From: Bacteroides helcogenes P 36-108
Lineage (GTDB): Bacteria > Bacteroidota > Bacteroidia > Bacteroidales > Bacteroidaceae
DNA: 64,000 nucleotides
Direction of reading: 5' to 3'
Assembly (NCBI RefSeq): GCF_000186225.1
Contig: NC_014933.1
Location: forward strand, 1,736,001 to 1,800,000
The position numbers and the translations under genes are program-made. Position 1 is the stretch's first letter. Each line of letters opens with the position of its first letter. The notes under the pieces were generated by a model. That model saw nothing but the letters and a program-made list of their open reading frames with translations, ran no database searches and was not told where the DNA came from. Positions 44,490 through 52,657 of the stretch are shown piece by piece.

Positions 44490-45248
44490 TTATACGGTTC
44501 CGTCTATCCACTTCAGAAAGTCACCTGCACGGCTGCGGCTGACTAAGATTTCATGCGGGCATTCCGGATGCAAGTATAGCTTCAACCGGCTGCCGAAGTA
44601 TCTGGAACTCTTTTTGATGGCTTTGATATTGGTAATGCAGTTTCTCGAAGCACGGAAAAACAGACTGTGGTCTGTCATCTGTTCCAACTGGTCCAATGAA
44701 TAATTGATGATGTATCTTTTGTTTGAGAACAGATGCAGATAGGTGTATTTCTCTTCACTGTAGAAGAAGGCGATGTCTGCCGTTTCTACATATTGAAACA
44801 CATCTCCTATCTGTACCAGAAAGCGGTTTTTCTTGTTTGCTGCAAGGTATTCATGTTCCAACCGCTTGAATTCGGGAGTGACGGTACGCAATGAATTGTG
44901 TCGCTCGAATTTGCATAGTGCGGTTTCCAAATCACTCTCTTCGATGGGCTTCAGCAGATAATCTATGCCGTTTACCTTGAATGCTTTGAGGGCGTATTCA
45001 TCGTAAGCCGTGGTGAAGATAACGGGGGTGTCGATGGCGACTTGCTCGAATATCTCAAAGCTGAGGCCGTCCGACAGGCGTATATCGACGAGCATTAAAT
45101 CCGGCGCACCTTGTTTGAGGAGCAAGACGGCTTGTTCCACACTTTCCGCCCAACCTGCCAACTGATAGTCCGGGCGCAGTTGTTGCATCATCCGTTTTAT
45201 CTCTTCATAAGCCAAGCGCTCATCTTCTATCAATAGATATTTTATCAT
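44490..45248 (-). CDS. LytTR-family response regulator
   Basis: A 252-residue protein with a receiver (phospho-Asp in PDLMLVDIRLSDGLSFE, Lys in IDYLLKPIEES) and a C-terminal LytTR DNA-binding domain (about 145-250, with HLFSNKRYIINYSLDQLEQM and FFRASRNCITNIKAIKK). It controls genes in response to the adjacent kinase. A -7-like TATTTTTG (minus strand, 45277-45284) lies about 30 nt upstream. Confidence 0.92.
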   Translation of the reverse strand: MIKYLLIEDERLAYEEIKRMMQQLRPDYQLAGWAESVEQAVLLLKQGAPDLMLVDIRLSDGLSFEIFEQVAIDTPVIFTTAYDEYALKAFKVNGIDYLLKPIEESDLETALCKFERHNSLRTVTPEFKRLEHEYLAANKKNRFLVQIGDVFQYVETADIAFFYSEEKYTYLHLFSNKRYIINYSLDQLEQMTDHSLFFRASRNCITNIKAIKKSSRYFGSRLKLYLHPECPHEILVSRSRAGDFLKWIDGTV

Positions 45249-45336
45249 AAGCCTACGCAGTGTTTCTTTTTTCCATCAAAAATACGATATATTGTATGAT
45301 TACGTAAGCTCCCGGGCATAAATATTTGGTTCATAC

Positions 45337-46245
45337 TTAGAAGCGGTATCGGATACCGGTGGTGACTCGCAGGGAAACGCCGAATTCACGGTTGCCGTTA
45401 TTCTCTTTAAAGTTGTTGGCAAATCCTTTTATGCTGCGGTCGGATATACTTACCCCTCTTGCCCAATTGCCTCCTATCCCTGCATAGATGCTGGCTTTCG
45501 GAGTGATTTGGTATGAAGGGCTGATGGATGATTTTATCATGACGGTGGAGTAAATCTTCGACTTCCCTTCAACCTTTGTTACGGCCGACATCCCATCCAT
45601 CTCTATGGCCGCCAACTCTATCTTTATCTTTTTGCTCAGCCATGTTGATGCCGCTACTTTCAGCCCGTTGGACATGTTTATCGTGAACTCATATCGTCCG
45701 GTCTTCATCCATTTCAGGTAGAGCATGGGCAGTACCATCGGGATGCCGTAGGAGTTGGTAAGTCCGGCTCCAATTCCCAAATCCAGGTTCTTGTTCAGTT
45801 TATGCACAAATATGATGCCCCCGTTGACCAAGATGCTGCGGAAAGCAATTTCATGGGTGGGTGCATAAATGCCGCCTCCTATCGAAGCGATGATACTCCA
45901 TTTCTTCGATATCGGCCTGATATGGGATACATTCAGACTTCCATTGAATAGTCTGTCAGGATTCAGCTCCCTTGCCTGTCCTTGATTGTCGAGAATGCCG
46001 TAAGCGCCGTAAAGACTGACGCTCCAGGCTTGTACTTCTCCTTTGTCATTGTGTTTCACGGAAATCGGAATATTATAGCTCCCCGACATGATTTGCATGC
46101 TTCCCGAACCCCATTCATTGCCCGACTTGTCTTTGAGAGTGCTGGCAGAGATGTAATCATAGCTGACATACCCTTGTGCGTGGCAGCAAACCGAAGATGC
46201 TGCACATGCTAATACTACAATAGAAGAAACGAAAACTGTTTTCAT
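45337..46245 (-). CDS. Outer-membrane beta-barrel protein (DUF6268-like)
   Basis: A 302-residue protein with a signal peptide (VFVSSIVVLACAASSVCCHA) and alternating beta-strands. It ends VTTGIRYRF, with the C-terminal aromatic of outer-membrane barrels. Function unknown. The start at 46245 is supported by a promoter at 46269-46300; a longer upstream frame would run through that promoter. It lies upstream of the LytS/LytTR genes and may be their target or simply a neighbour. Confidence 0.75.
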   Translation of the reverse strand: MKTVFVSSIVVLACAASSVCCHAQGYVSYDYISASTLKDKSGNEWGSGSMQIMSGSYNIPISVKHNDKGEVQAWSVSLYGAYGILDNQGQARELNPDRLFNGSLNVSHIRPISKKWSIIASIGGGIYAPTHEIAFRSILVNGGIIFVHKLNKNLDLGIGAGLTNSYGIPMVLPMLYLKWMKTGRYEFTINMSNGLKVAASTWLSKKIKIELAAIEMDGMSAVTKVEGKSKIYSTVMIKSSISPSYQITPKASIYAGIGGNWARGVSISDRSIKGFANNFKENNGNREFGVSLRVTTGIRYRF

Positions 46246-46268
46246 AAACCGTTCATTTTTATTTCTGG

Positions 46269-46300
46269 CAAAGATAGTCCGGACGAAGCCGCAAGGCAAC
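46269..46300 (-). promoter_or_regulatory. Promoter for the outer-membrane barrel gene
   Basis: TATCTTTG on the minus strand (46269-46276) with GTTG (46297-46300) 20 nt upstream, a good -7 and an acceptable -33. Confidence 0.6.
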
Positions 46301-46470
46301 TGCCTGCCGATGAAGTGCAGGATGAGTGGTATGAAGTGCAGAATTTGATGAATGGCCTTACCTCGGCCAATCTTTTCCGCCCGATATAGAGCACCGTAGT
46401 GTTTCTTTATCATTTAGTTTCGCAGACAGAGCCCCGAACTTGTATCTTGTTTGCTGTAAGCGGTTTATCG

Positions 46471-46498
46471 GTTCCACCTTTTCCCGCCTGGGTGGAAC
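46471..46498. repeat. Small perfect hairpin
   Basis: GTTCCACC (46471-46478) and GGTGGAAC (46491-46498) with a 12-nt loop. It lies about 45 nt beyond the stronger hairpin after the AraC gene. Confidence 0.5.
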
Positions 46499-46541
46499 TC
46501 GCTTCCCTATACGAGTGAAGTGCTTTCCATCGCATAGAGAA

Positions 46542-46568
46542 GCCGGTTCCATCGTGTACGGAACCGGC
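46542..46568 (-). terminator. Terminator candidate of the AraC-family gene
   Basis: GCCGGTTCC and GGAACCGGC form a perfect 9-bp GC-rich stem with a 9-nt loop, 24 nt beyond the AraC stop on the minus strand. TTCTCT follows. Confidence 0.6.
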
Positions 46569-46591
46569 CTCTGTTTAGGAACGTGAGGGGC

Positions 46592-47479
46592 TCACTGTAT
46601 TGGGGGGATGGGCTGGATAAGCTCCGCCTGATGCTGCTTCCGGTATTTGGAGGGCGATACTCCCATCGCAGTCGTGAATACCCGCACGAAGTGGGGCAGG
46701 TCGTTGAAGCCCACCGTGAAGCATATTTCCGATACTTGCCTCTGCGAATGTTTCAATAGTTCGCAGGCTGTGTTCAGGCGGTATTGGGTGACGAACTGCG
46801 AGAAGGTCATGCCTTTGCTGCGCTTGAAATACGTACAGAAGGCGGAACGGTTCATGCCCACCTCCGCTGCAATGTCGTCCAGCAGAATGGGGTGTACATA
46901 GTGTGTCATCACGTAGGTGCAGATTTGCTGCATACGCCTCACATTGCGTTCTATGCTCACGGGGCTGCCTGCGGAAGTGTGGTCGCGCGAGGTGAAGATG
47001 ACGGGCAGCAGGCGTAGCATCTCGCACAAGCGTCCCAAGTCGTCCATCCCGTTCATCCGCGACAGCGTTTGGCGGAGGATGCGGGAACTCTCTTGGCCGA
47101 ACTTCAGCGCATCTGTGGGAAAGGCCGGTCCCGCCAGTCGATTGCGCAGTTCGGGAAACGTCTCCATGCACCTTGCTACCAGAGAATGACTGAAAGCGAC
47201 CATCAGGTAACGGATGCAGCCGCTATGGTCGGCCGATGAAGGTTCATACTCCCACCTGTGGAGCATGGACGGCGGTATCAGCACCACGTCTCCCGCCGCG
47301 AAAGGCTGCAAGGCATCTCCCGTCAGCCGGTTGCCGTGTCCCTGCATCACACAGTACAGTTCCCAAGCATCATGCTGGTGCAGCTTGGCCTCCAGGCGGG
47401 GGGCTATCTGTACGTCCACAAAGAAGAAGGAGTGGTCTTCTGCTTCGGGCAGCTCGTAGGGGATGATGGTTTCGTCCAT
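46592..47479 (-). CDS. AraC-family transcriptional regulator
   Basis: A 295-residue protein. An N-terminal cupin sensor (HQHDAWELYCVMQGHGNRLTG, VLIPPSMLHRWEY) is followed by two C-terminal helix-turn-helix units (NVRRMQQICTYVMTHYVHPI, then AAEVGMNRSAFCTYFKRSKG and VGFNDLPHFVRVFTTAMGVSPSKYR). The cupin type often binds sugars. It is clearly GC-richer than most of the window, as is the divergent DUF1848 gene 128 bp away, which it may control. Confidence 0.92.
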   Translation of the reverse strand: MDETIIPYELPEAEDHSFFFVDVQIAPRLEAKLHQHDAWELYCVMQGHGNRLTGDALQPFAAGDVVLIPPSMLHRWEYEPSSADHSGCIRYLMVAFSHSLVARCMETFPELRNRLAGPAFPTDALKFGQESSRILRQTLSRMNGMDDLGRLCEMLRLLPVIFTSRDHTSAGSPVSIERNVRRMQQICTYVMTHYVHPILLDDIAAEVGMNRSAFCTYFKRSKGMTFSQFVTQYRLNTACELLKHSQRQVSEICFTVGFNDLPHFVRVFTTAMGVSPSKYRKQHQAELIQPIPPIQ

Positions 47480-47562
47480 TTATGCGATTTTAAAAGTAGT
47501 AGGATGCAAATGTACGACAAGCATTTGAGATAATAGCACAAATATGAGACAAAGCATCGGCG

Positions 47563-47570
47563 TATCTTTG
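47563..47570 (+). promoter_or_regulatory. -7 box for the DUF1848 gene
   Basis: TATCTTTG lies 37 nt before the start codon. No -33 TTTG at the usual distance. A further TACATTTG box on the minus strand (47507-47514) would serve the divergent AraC gene. Confidence 0.5.
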
Positions 47571-47607
47571 TCCCTCAAATATAAAATTCACGAAAACAAT
47601 TGGTAGC

Positions 47608-48522
47608 ATGATAATCAATACAGGCGGACGGACAGATACCGTCAACTATTACAGCGAGTGGCTGCTGCGGCGCTTTGAAGAGGGCACTGTGTACTCGCGC
47701 AACCCGCTGTTCCCCAACCACGTCACCGCCTACCGGCTCGACCCCTCGGTGGTGGATTGCGTGGTGTTCTGCTCCAAGAACTACCGCCCCATCCTGGCCG
47801 ACCTGCACCGGATAGCCGACCGCTTCCGCGTCTTCTGCCACTACACCATCACGGCATACGGCAGCGATGTGGAGCCCAATGTCCCGTCCATCGACGAGAG
47901 CATCGAAACGCTGATAGAACTTTCGCGACTGGTGGGTCGTGAGAAGATAGCCTGGCGATACGACCCGGTGCTGCTGACGGCCCGCTACACCATCGGCCAC
48001 CACCTCCGGACGTTCGACTACCTGGCGTCCCGCCTTTCGCCCCACGTCGGTTTCTGCGTCTTCAGTTTCGTGGAGATGTACAAACGGCTCGACCGCAACA
48101 TGCCCGAACTGATACCCCTGACCGATGCCGACAAGCTGCTTCTGGCCAAAGGCATGGGGGAGACGGCGCGTAAGTACGGCCTGCGCTTGCAGACCTGCGG
48201 CACGGTGGAGGCTTATGCCCAATATGGCATCTGCCGGTCCGGATGCATGACGACCGCCAACCTCGGTGATGCTTTGGAGTGCAAGTTCAAGGCTATGGCG
48301 CACAAAGGTACGCGGATAGGCTGCCAATGTATGCCCACCCGCGACATAGGCGCCTACAACACCTGCCTGAACGGCTGCAAGTATTGCTATGCCAACAAGA
48401 AACCGGAATTGGCGGCGGAGAACTTCCGGCTGCACGACCCGTCTTCACCACTGCTCCTGGGGCACGTGAAGCCCACCGACATCATAAAGGAAGCCACGCA
48501 GAGAAGCTTCATCTGCGGGTGA
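47608..48522 (+). CDS. DUF1848 family protein, probable radical-SAM-like Fe-S protein
   Basis: A 304-residue protein with the DUF1848 opening IINTGGRTDTVNYYSEWLLRRF, a middle barrel-like part (AWRYDPVLL), and a C-terminal cysteine-rich part. The motif CLNGCKYCYANK (near residue 254) is like radical-SAM-type CxxxCxxC clusters but placed at the C-terminus, and other Cys pairs occur in GICRSGCM and IGCQCMP. Function unknown; it may bind an Fe-S cluster. Codon use is noticeably GC-rich, hinting at recent acquisition or strong codon bias. Confidence 0.85.
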   Translation: MIINTGGRTDTVNYYSEWLLRRFEEGTVYSRNPLFPNHVTAYRLDPSVVDCVVFCSKNYRPILADLHRIADRFRVFCHYTITAYGSDVEPNVPSIDESIETLIELSRLVGREKIAWRYDPVLLTARYTIGHHLRTFDYLASRLSPHVGFCVFSFVEMYKRLDRNMPELIPLTDADKLLLAKGMGETARKYGLRLQTCGTVEAYAQYGICRSGCMTTANLGDALECKFKAMAHKGTRIGCQCMPTRDIGAYNTCLNGCKYCYANKKPELAAENFRLHDPSSPLLLGHVKPTDIIKEATQRSFICG

Positions 48523-48627
48523 GGATGTGCGGGTGGCATTTCAGAGGAGATGCGCTTTTTCTTTACAAATGATACCTCGTCCGCACGGTATCTACTTTGG
48601 GACGAATGCCGTTCATTTCTCCTCTAT

Positions 48628-48657
48628 ACCCCCTTCAGAAGTGCTTCTGAAGGGGGT
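48628..48657. terminator. 14-bp perfect palindromic hairpin
   Basis: ACCCCCTTCAGAAG and its exact complement, separated by TG. It lies about 105 bp after the DUF1848 stop. It lacks a T-run but is very stable; probably a transcription end or a REP-like unit. Confidence 0.6.
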
Positions 48658-48658
48658 T

Positions 48659-48755
48659 GGAAATACGACGTGACGGAATGAAAAATGCGACGTGATGGAG
48701 TTGAAAATGGAACGTGACGGAGTTTTAATTCCGTCACGTTCCATTTTTCACTCCG
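48659..48755. repeat. 22-bp tandem repeat (three units) plus inverted copy
   Basis: Three direct units contain ACGTGA at 48668, 48690 and 48712, exactly 22 bp apart. A fourth unit is inverted (48730-48755). Units three and four form an 18-bp perfect stem (48704-48721 with 48730-48747) and an 8-nt loop. Confidence 0.85.
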
Positions 48756-48859
48756 ACGGCATGCCGTTTTCATGGCTTCCTGTGGCGGCGAAATTTCTTT
48801 ACTCTTCGCACGATGTCCGCCTGATTCCCCCTTACTTCTGCCGCATCCTCTGCTTCTCA

Positions 48860-49090
48860 CCGTCTTCTTCTGAAGTCTTCTTCATTTCTTGCCACATCCT
48901 CTGCTTCTTGCCGTCTTCTTCTGAAGTCTTTTTCATTTCTTGCTGCATCCTCTGCTTCTCACCGTCTTCTTCTGAAGTCTTCTTCATTTCTTGCCGCATC
49001 CTCTGCTTCTTGCCGTCTTCTTCTGAAGTCTTTTTCATTTCTTGCTGTATCCTCTGCTTCTTGCCGTCTTCTTCATCTCTTGCTGCATAA
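48860..49090. repeat. 51-bp minisatellite, 4.5 copies, alternating A/B forms
   Basis: CCGTCTTCTTCT starts units at 48860, 48911, 48962, 49013 and (partial) 49064, each 51 bp apart. Units 1 and 3 share one set of variants (CTTCTTCATTTC) and units 2 and 4 another (CTTTTTCATTTC), so there is a 102-bp higher-order repeat. Read on the minus strand it encodes 17-residue charged repeats (EEDGKKQRMRQEMKKTS type). Confidence 0.92.
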
Positions 49091-49122
49091 CGAGGCAAGG
49101 AGATGTGGCTGCATAGAAAGGA

Positions 49123-49164
49123 AGTGCCCTTTAAAGGCTTTTTGAATAGCTTTTAAAGGGCACT
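49123..49164 (-). terminator. Terminator candidate after the LemA gene
   Basis: AGTGCCCTTTAAA (49123-49135) and TTTAAAGGGCACT (49152-49164) form a 13-bp perfect stem. It lies about 75 nt past the LemA stop, followed on the minus strand by TCCTTTCT. Confidence 0.65.
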
Positions 49165-49240
49165 CATGGTACTTACGCCCAATGCGGCCTTGCTCCTATC
49201 ATGCACTCATGGGGTGCATGTGGGGCAGAAAGGGCATGGA

Positions 49241-49822
49241 TTAGAATTCCACTTTCGGGGCTTGCTCCGCACCTTCGGCAGCCTCGAAGTAGGCGCGCTT
49301 GTCGAAGCCGAAGAGCCCGGCAAGGATGTTCTTGGGGAAGCGGCGGATGGCGGTGTTGAACTCCTTCGCGGCATTGTTGAAGTTGGTGCGTGCCACGTTG
49401 ATGCGGTTCTCCGTGCCTTCCAACTGGGCTTGCAGCTCCAGGAAGTTCTGGTTGGCTTTCAAGTCGGGATAGTTCTCCGTGATGGCCAGCAGCTTGCCCA
49501 GGGCGGATGTCACGGCGCCTTGTGCCTTCTGGTATTCGGCCAGCTTCTCCGGGGTCAGGTCGTTGGCATCCACCTTGATTTGGGTGGCGGCGCTGCGAGC
49601 CTGTACCACGCCTTCCAGTGTCTCTTGCTCGTGTGCGGCATAGCCTTTCACGGTGCTTACGAGGTTCGGAATCAGGTCGGCGCGGCGTTGGTATTGGGTC
49701 TCCACGTTCGACCATTGTCCGCTGACGTTTTCGTCCATGCTTACGAGTCCGTTGTAGCCGCTTACTCCCCAAATGGCGAGGATGGCTACCACCGCGATGA
49801 TGATAAGGGTTGATTTCTTCAT
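49241..49822 (-). CDS. lemA: LemA family protein
   Basis: A 193-residue protein with an N-terminal membrane helix (TLIIIAVVAILAIWGVSG) and the LemA helical bundle: YNGLVSMDENVSGQWSNVETQYQRRADLIPNLVSTVKGY, then YPDLKANQNFLELQAQLEGTENRI. It faces the periplasm; the biochemical role is unknown. It is paired with a TPM-domain gene just upstream, a common association. Confidence 0.93.
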   Translation of the reverse strand: MKKSTLIIIAVVAILAIWGVSGYNGLVSMDENVSGQWSNVETQYQRRADLIPNLVSTVKGYAAHEQETLEGVVQARSAATQIKVDANDLTPEKLAEYQKAQGAVTSALGKLLAITENYPDLKANQNFLELQAQLEGTENRINVARTNFNNAAKEFNTAIRRFPKNILAGLFGFDKRAYFEAAEGAEQAPKVEF

Positions 49823-49929
49823 ACTTCTTTCTTTCTTTTTTCTGGTCTCTGCTTCCCTCCGATGCGGGGGGCGAGAGCTCTTGATTAAACAATATGGGTT
49901 GATTGAGATGTTGCTGTGTATCGAGTGCT

Positions 49930-50832
49930 TCAGAAGCGCGAGCCTGCACCGCCGCCACCGCCCATGCCGCCTCCGAAGCTTCCTCCGCCGAAGCCGCCAC
50001 TGCCGCCGAAGCCTCCTCCGCCGAAGATGACAGGCCCGCTGCCGCCTCCGCGTCCGCGGTAGTTCTCGTCGTAGGTCTGCTGGCGGCGCACCACCTGATG
50101 CCCGCAGTTGCGGCAGGTATAGGTCACGTCTTCCGTCCGCACCCCGTTGCGGCGCGACACGAGGACGCTGCTGCTGCGTTGTAGCTTATGCTGCCCGCAG
50201 TGGGGGCATTTGGTGGCGGCGCGGATGGCGAGTATGGAAATCACTCCGCCTACCGCGATGAAGCCGAATATAGCGAGCAGAATGGTTGTGATGTCGTCTT
50301 CTTCTTCGTCCGTCCCGTCGTTGGTCATGCTGCCGTCCAGCCGTGCGCACACGGCCTGTATGCCGGCCACCATGCCTGCGTCCCAGTTTCCGTCTTTCAG
50401 GTAGGGAATCATATACTTCGTCTGTATGCGCTTGCAGATGGCATCGGGCAGGTCTCCCTCCAAGCCATAGCCTGTGTAGAACTGGATGCAGCGTTGGTCG
50501 GTCACCAGTAGAATCACCAGTCCGTTGTTCTTGCCTTTCTTGCCCACGCCCCACTCGTTGAGCAACTGGTGGGAGAAGTCGAAGCAATCGGCCTCACCGA
50601 TGGAGGGCACTACGGCCACCACCGTTTCGATGCCGGTCTGCTGTTCCAATGCGAACAACAGGCGGTTGATGCTGTCGCAGGCTGCTGCGGAAAGTATTCC
50701 GTCGGGATTGCTTACATAGTGCGTCTTGTCTTGCAGACGTACTTTAGGTATGCTCCGGGTGGTATAGACTTGCTGTGCCTGCATGAAGGTGAACAGGCAT
50801 AAAAGGATTTGTAAAGAGAGGATTCGTTTCAT
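49930..50832 (-). CDS. TPM domain protein (YgcG-like)
   Basis: A 300-residue protein with a signal peptide and a periplasmic TPM domain (about 25-160: YVSNPDGILSAAACDSINRLL, LLNEWGVGKKGKNNGLVILL). One membrane helix follows (TTILLAIFGFIAVGGVISILAI), then a zinc-ribbon-like CPHCGQHK..CRNCGH segment and a glycine-rich tail GGGGGAGSRF. It probably acts with LemA in envelope maintenance. The start at 50832 begins the signal peptide. Confidence 0.9.
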   Translation of the reverse strand: MKRILSLQILLCLFTFMQAQQVYTTRSIPKVRLQDKTHYVSNPDGILSAAACDSINRLLFALEQQTGIETVVAVVPSIGEADCFDFSHQLLNEWGVGKKGKNNGLVILLVTDQRCIQFYTGYGLEGDLPDAICKRIQTKYMIPYLKDGNWDAGMVAGIQAVCARLDGSMTNDGTDEEEDDITTILLAIFGFIAVGGVISILAIRAATKCPHCGQHKLQRSSSVLVSRRNGVRTEDVTYTCRNCGHQVVRRQQTYDENYRGRGGGSGPVIFGGGGFGGSGGFGGGSFGGGMGGGGGAGSRF

Positions 50833-50875
50833 ACGGTTGTGTAGCATTATGTGGACGAAGATACGAAAAACCGGG

Positions 50876-51910
50876 TCAATGGATATACTTTTCTACAAAA
50901 TTCTTGATGCGTGCCGTGTATTCTTGCGGATACTTCCGGTAGGATTTGGCGTGTGTAGCGCCCGGCACTACCCATAGTTCTTTGGGCTCCGGCTTGGCTT
51001 CATACAGTGGATAGACCATCCGGGTGGGTACGAAGGTGTCGGCATCGCCGTGTATGAAAAGCATCGGCAGGGAGCATTTCTTGACCTGCTCCAGTGCGGA
51101 GGCTTCGCGGAAATCCCATTTATATTCTTGCTTGCAGAGCCAGCTTGCCGTGTGCAGCAATGGAAAGGCGGGCAGGTTGAACCGTTCTTTCAGCTCTCCT
51201 TGAAATTCGTCCCACACACTGGTGTAGCCACAGTCTTCTACAAAGCATTTGATGAATGGTTGCTGGTAGGCTCCGTGCTCCACTTCGCCGGATACCATCA
51301 TGGTGGTGGCGGCTCCCATAGATATGCCGTGCACTACCATCTCGGTTCCGTTGCTGCGATATTCGTGGGCAGTGCTTGCGGAGTCTTGGCCTGTTGCGTC
51401 GGCAACCTCGTTGTTTCTGCCGAAGAGCTCATCGGCGGTAGCCGTCCACAGCAACACGTCCAGACGGTCCGGCCACCCCATCTGTATTTCTGCCCCTTCG
51501 CTCAGGCCGTGTCCGTGGAGGTCGGGCAATAGGACGTTATATCCCAATACCTTATTATAAAGGTATCCTATCATCAACATGCGCACAGCGTTGTCTGTAT
51601 AGCCGTGTACGATGACGGCGGTTTTGCGGGTGGGCTCTGCGGCGGCAATGCAAAGTGCATGCAAGGTCTCGCCCCGGTCGTTCTCCATATAGAAGTCGCG
51701 CAGAGCGCCCGCGTTTTGCAGACTGTCTACCCACGGTTGCAGTTCGGGATATTCGCTGAGCATATATTCGTAGGAGGCCGGAATGTCGCGGCTGCGTGTA
51801 GCCAGTTCTTCCGGTTTCAGCGCATAGCCCAACAGGTAATAGCCGCCACATAGCAAGAGGGCGCAGACGGCTATGACGCTGACAAATGAGTATCTTACTG
51901 CTTTCTTCAT
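50876..51910 (-). CDS. Alpha/beta hydrolase (exported or membrane-anchored)
   Basis: A 344-residue protein with an N-terminal hydrophobic segment (FVSVIAVCALLLCGGYYLLGYAL). The alpha/beta fold has an oxyanion strand (TAVIVHGYTDNAVRM), a nucleophile in VHGISMGAATTMM, an Asp in LFIHGDADTFVP and a His in VVPGATHAKSY. Substrate unknown. Its ATG overlaps the aroE stop (TAATG), so it is translated with aroE. Confidence 0.9.
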   Translation of the reverse strand: MKKAVRYSFVSVIAVCALLLCGGYYLLGYALKPEELATRSRDIPASYEYMLSEYPELQPWVDSLQNAGALRDFYMENDRGETLHALCIAAAEPTRKTAVIVHGYTDNAVRMLMIGYLYNKVLGYNVLLPDLHGHGLSEGAEIQMGWPDRLDVLLWTATADELFGRNNEVADATGQDSASTAHEYRSNGTEMVVHGISMGAATTMMVSGEVEHGAYQQPFIKCFVEDCGYTSVWDEFQGELKERFNLPAFPLLHTASWLCKQEYKWDFREASALEQVKKCSLPMLFIHGDADTFVPTRMVYPLYEAKPEPKELWVVPGATHAKSYRKYPQEYTARIKNFVEKYIH

Positions 51911-52656
51911 TATTTATTCCAAATTTCCCATGCAGCAAAGGCTTGCAATAGCAGCATCTCGAGTCCGTTCTTGACGGTGGCGCCCTGGGCTTCGCCTTTC
52001 TTCATGAAGAGGGTTTCGTTTGGATTGTACAACAAATCGTATAGCAAATGGTTGGGGGTGAGGCAGGCGTAAGGTATGCCCGGACAATAATCTACTTTGG
52101 GAAACATGCCTACGGGAGTGCAGTTCACTATGACGGTATGCTCCGCCATGATTTCCGGAGTCAGCTCTTCGTAAGTCAGGAATTTGCCGTCTTTCTTGGT
52201 GCGCGATACGAAGGTGCTCTCTATGCCGAGATTCTCCAGTCCGCGATGCACGGCTTTGGATGCTCCGCCTGTGCCCAGAATCAGTGCCTTCTTGTGGTGG
52301 GCTTGCAGTAGCGGTTCGATGGATTGCGTGAATCCGATGATGTCCGAATTGCATCCCATAAGCTTCACCTTGCCTTTCGGTTGGCGGATGATTTTAATCA
52401 CGTTGACTGCGCCTATTTTAGCGGCGTCTTTGTCCAGTTCGTCCAAATAGGGGATGACTTGCTCTTTGTAGGGGATGGTGACGTTGAGTCCGCAGAGGTT
52501 GGGATTCTCCTCTATCACTTCCATGAAGTCCTCGATGCGTGGAATCTCGAAGTTCACGTATTCCGCATCAATGTTCTCTGCCGCGAATTTCTCGTTGAAG
52601 TATCCGATGGAGAACGAATGTCTCAGGGGGTAACCTATTAAACCGTATTTCTGCAT
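51910..52656 (-). CDS. aroE: Shikimate dehydrogenase
   Basis: Reduces 3-dehydroshikimate with NADPH in aromatic amino acid synthesis. A 248-residue protein with LIGYPLRHSFSIGYFNEKF at the N-terminus, the catalytic Lys in LNVTIPYKEQVIPYLDELD, and the nucleotide loop LILGTGGASKAVHRGLENLG. It lies 1 nt after the lipoprotein gene and overlaps the hydrolase gene. Confidence 0.95.
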   Translation of the reverse strand: MQKYGLIGYPLRHSFSIGYFNEKFAAENIDAEYVNFEIPRIEDFMEVIEENPNLCGLNVTIPYKEQVIPYLDELDKDAAKIGAVNVIKIIRQPKGKVKLMGCNSDIIGFTQSIEPLLQAHHKKALILGTGGASKAVHRGLENLGIESTFVSRTKKDGKFLTYEELTPEIMAEHTVIVNCTPVGMFPKVDYCPGIPYACLTPNHLLYDLLYNPNETLFMKKGEAQGATVKNGLEMLLLQAFAAWEIWNK

Positions 52657-52657
52657 A

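Larger units (their letters stand above)
46246..46591. other. Intergenic stretch between the barrel and AraC genes
   Basis: About 345 bp without a gene. It holds the barrel promoter at the left and two perfect hairpins at the right (46471-46498 and 46542-46568). Confidence 0.6.
48523..49240. other. Gene-poor region of palindromes and tandem repeats
   Basis: About 720 bp without a supported gene. In order it holds a 14-bp perfect palindrome (48628-48657), a 22-bp tandem repeat with an inverted copy (48659-48755), a 51-bp minisatellite (48860-49090) and a terminator-like stem (49123-49164). Long open frames on both strands exist only because the repeat length is a multiple of three. Confidence 0.8.

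Noticed and set aside
47575..48435. 286-codon frame antisense to the DUF1848 gene
   Set aside because: Mirror of the GC-rich DUF1848 gene, which has clear family features.
48692..49090. A 132-codon plus-strand frame through the 51-bp repeats (CFSPSSSEVFFIS-type repeats)
   Set aside because: It is open only because the repeat unit is a multiple of three; composition is odd and no start signal is seen.
48860..49090. CRISPR array
   Set aside because: Repeats are contiguous without unique spacers, so it is a tandem repeat.
48832..49098. An 88-codon minus-strand frame of charged 17-residue repeats
   Set aside because: Same reason; kept as a repeat and a finding, not a gene, until expression is shown.
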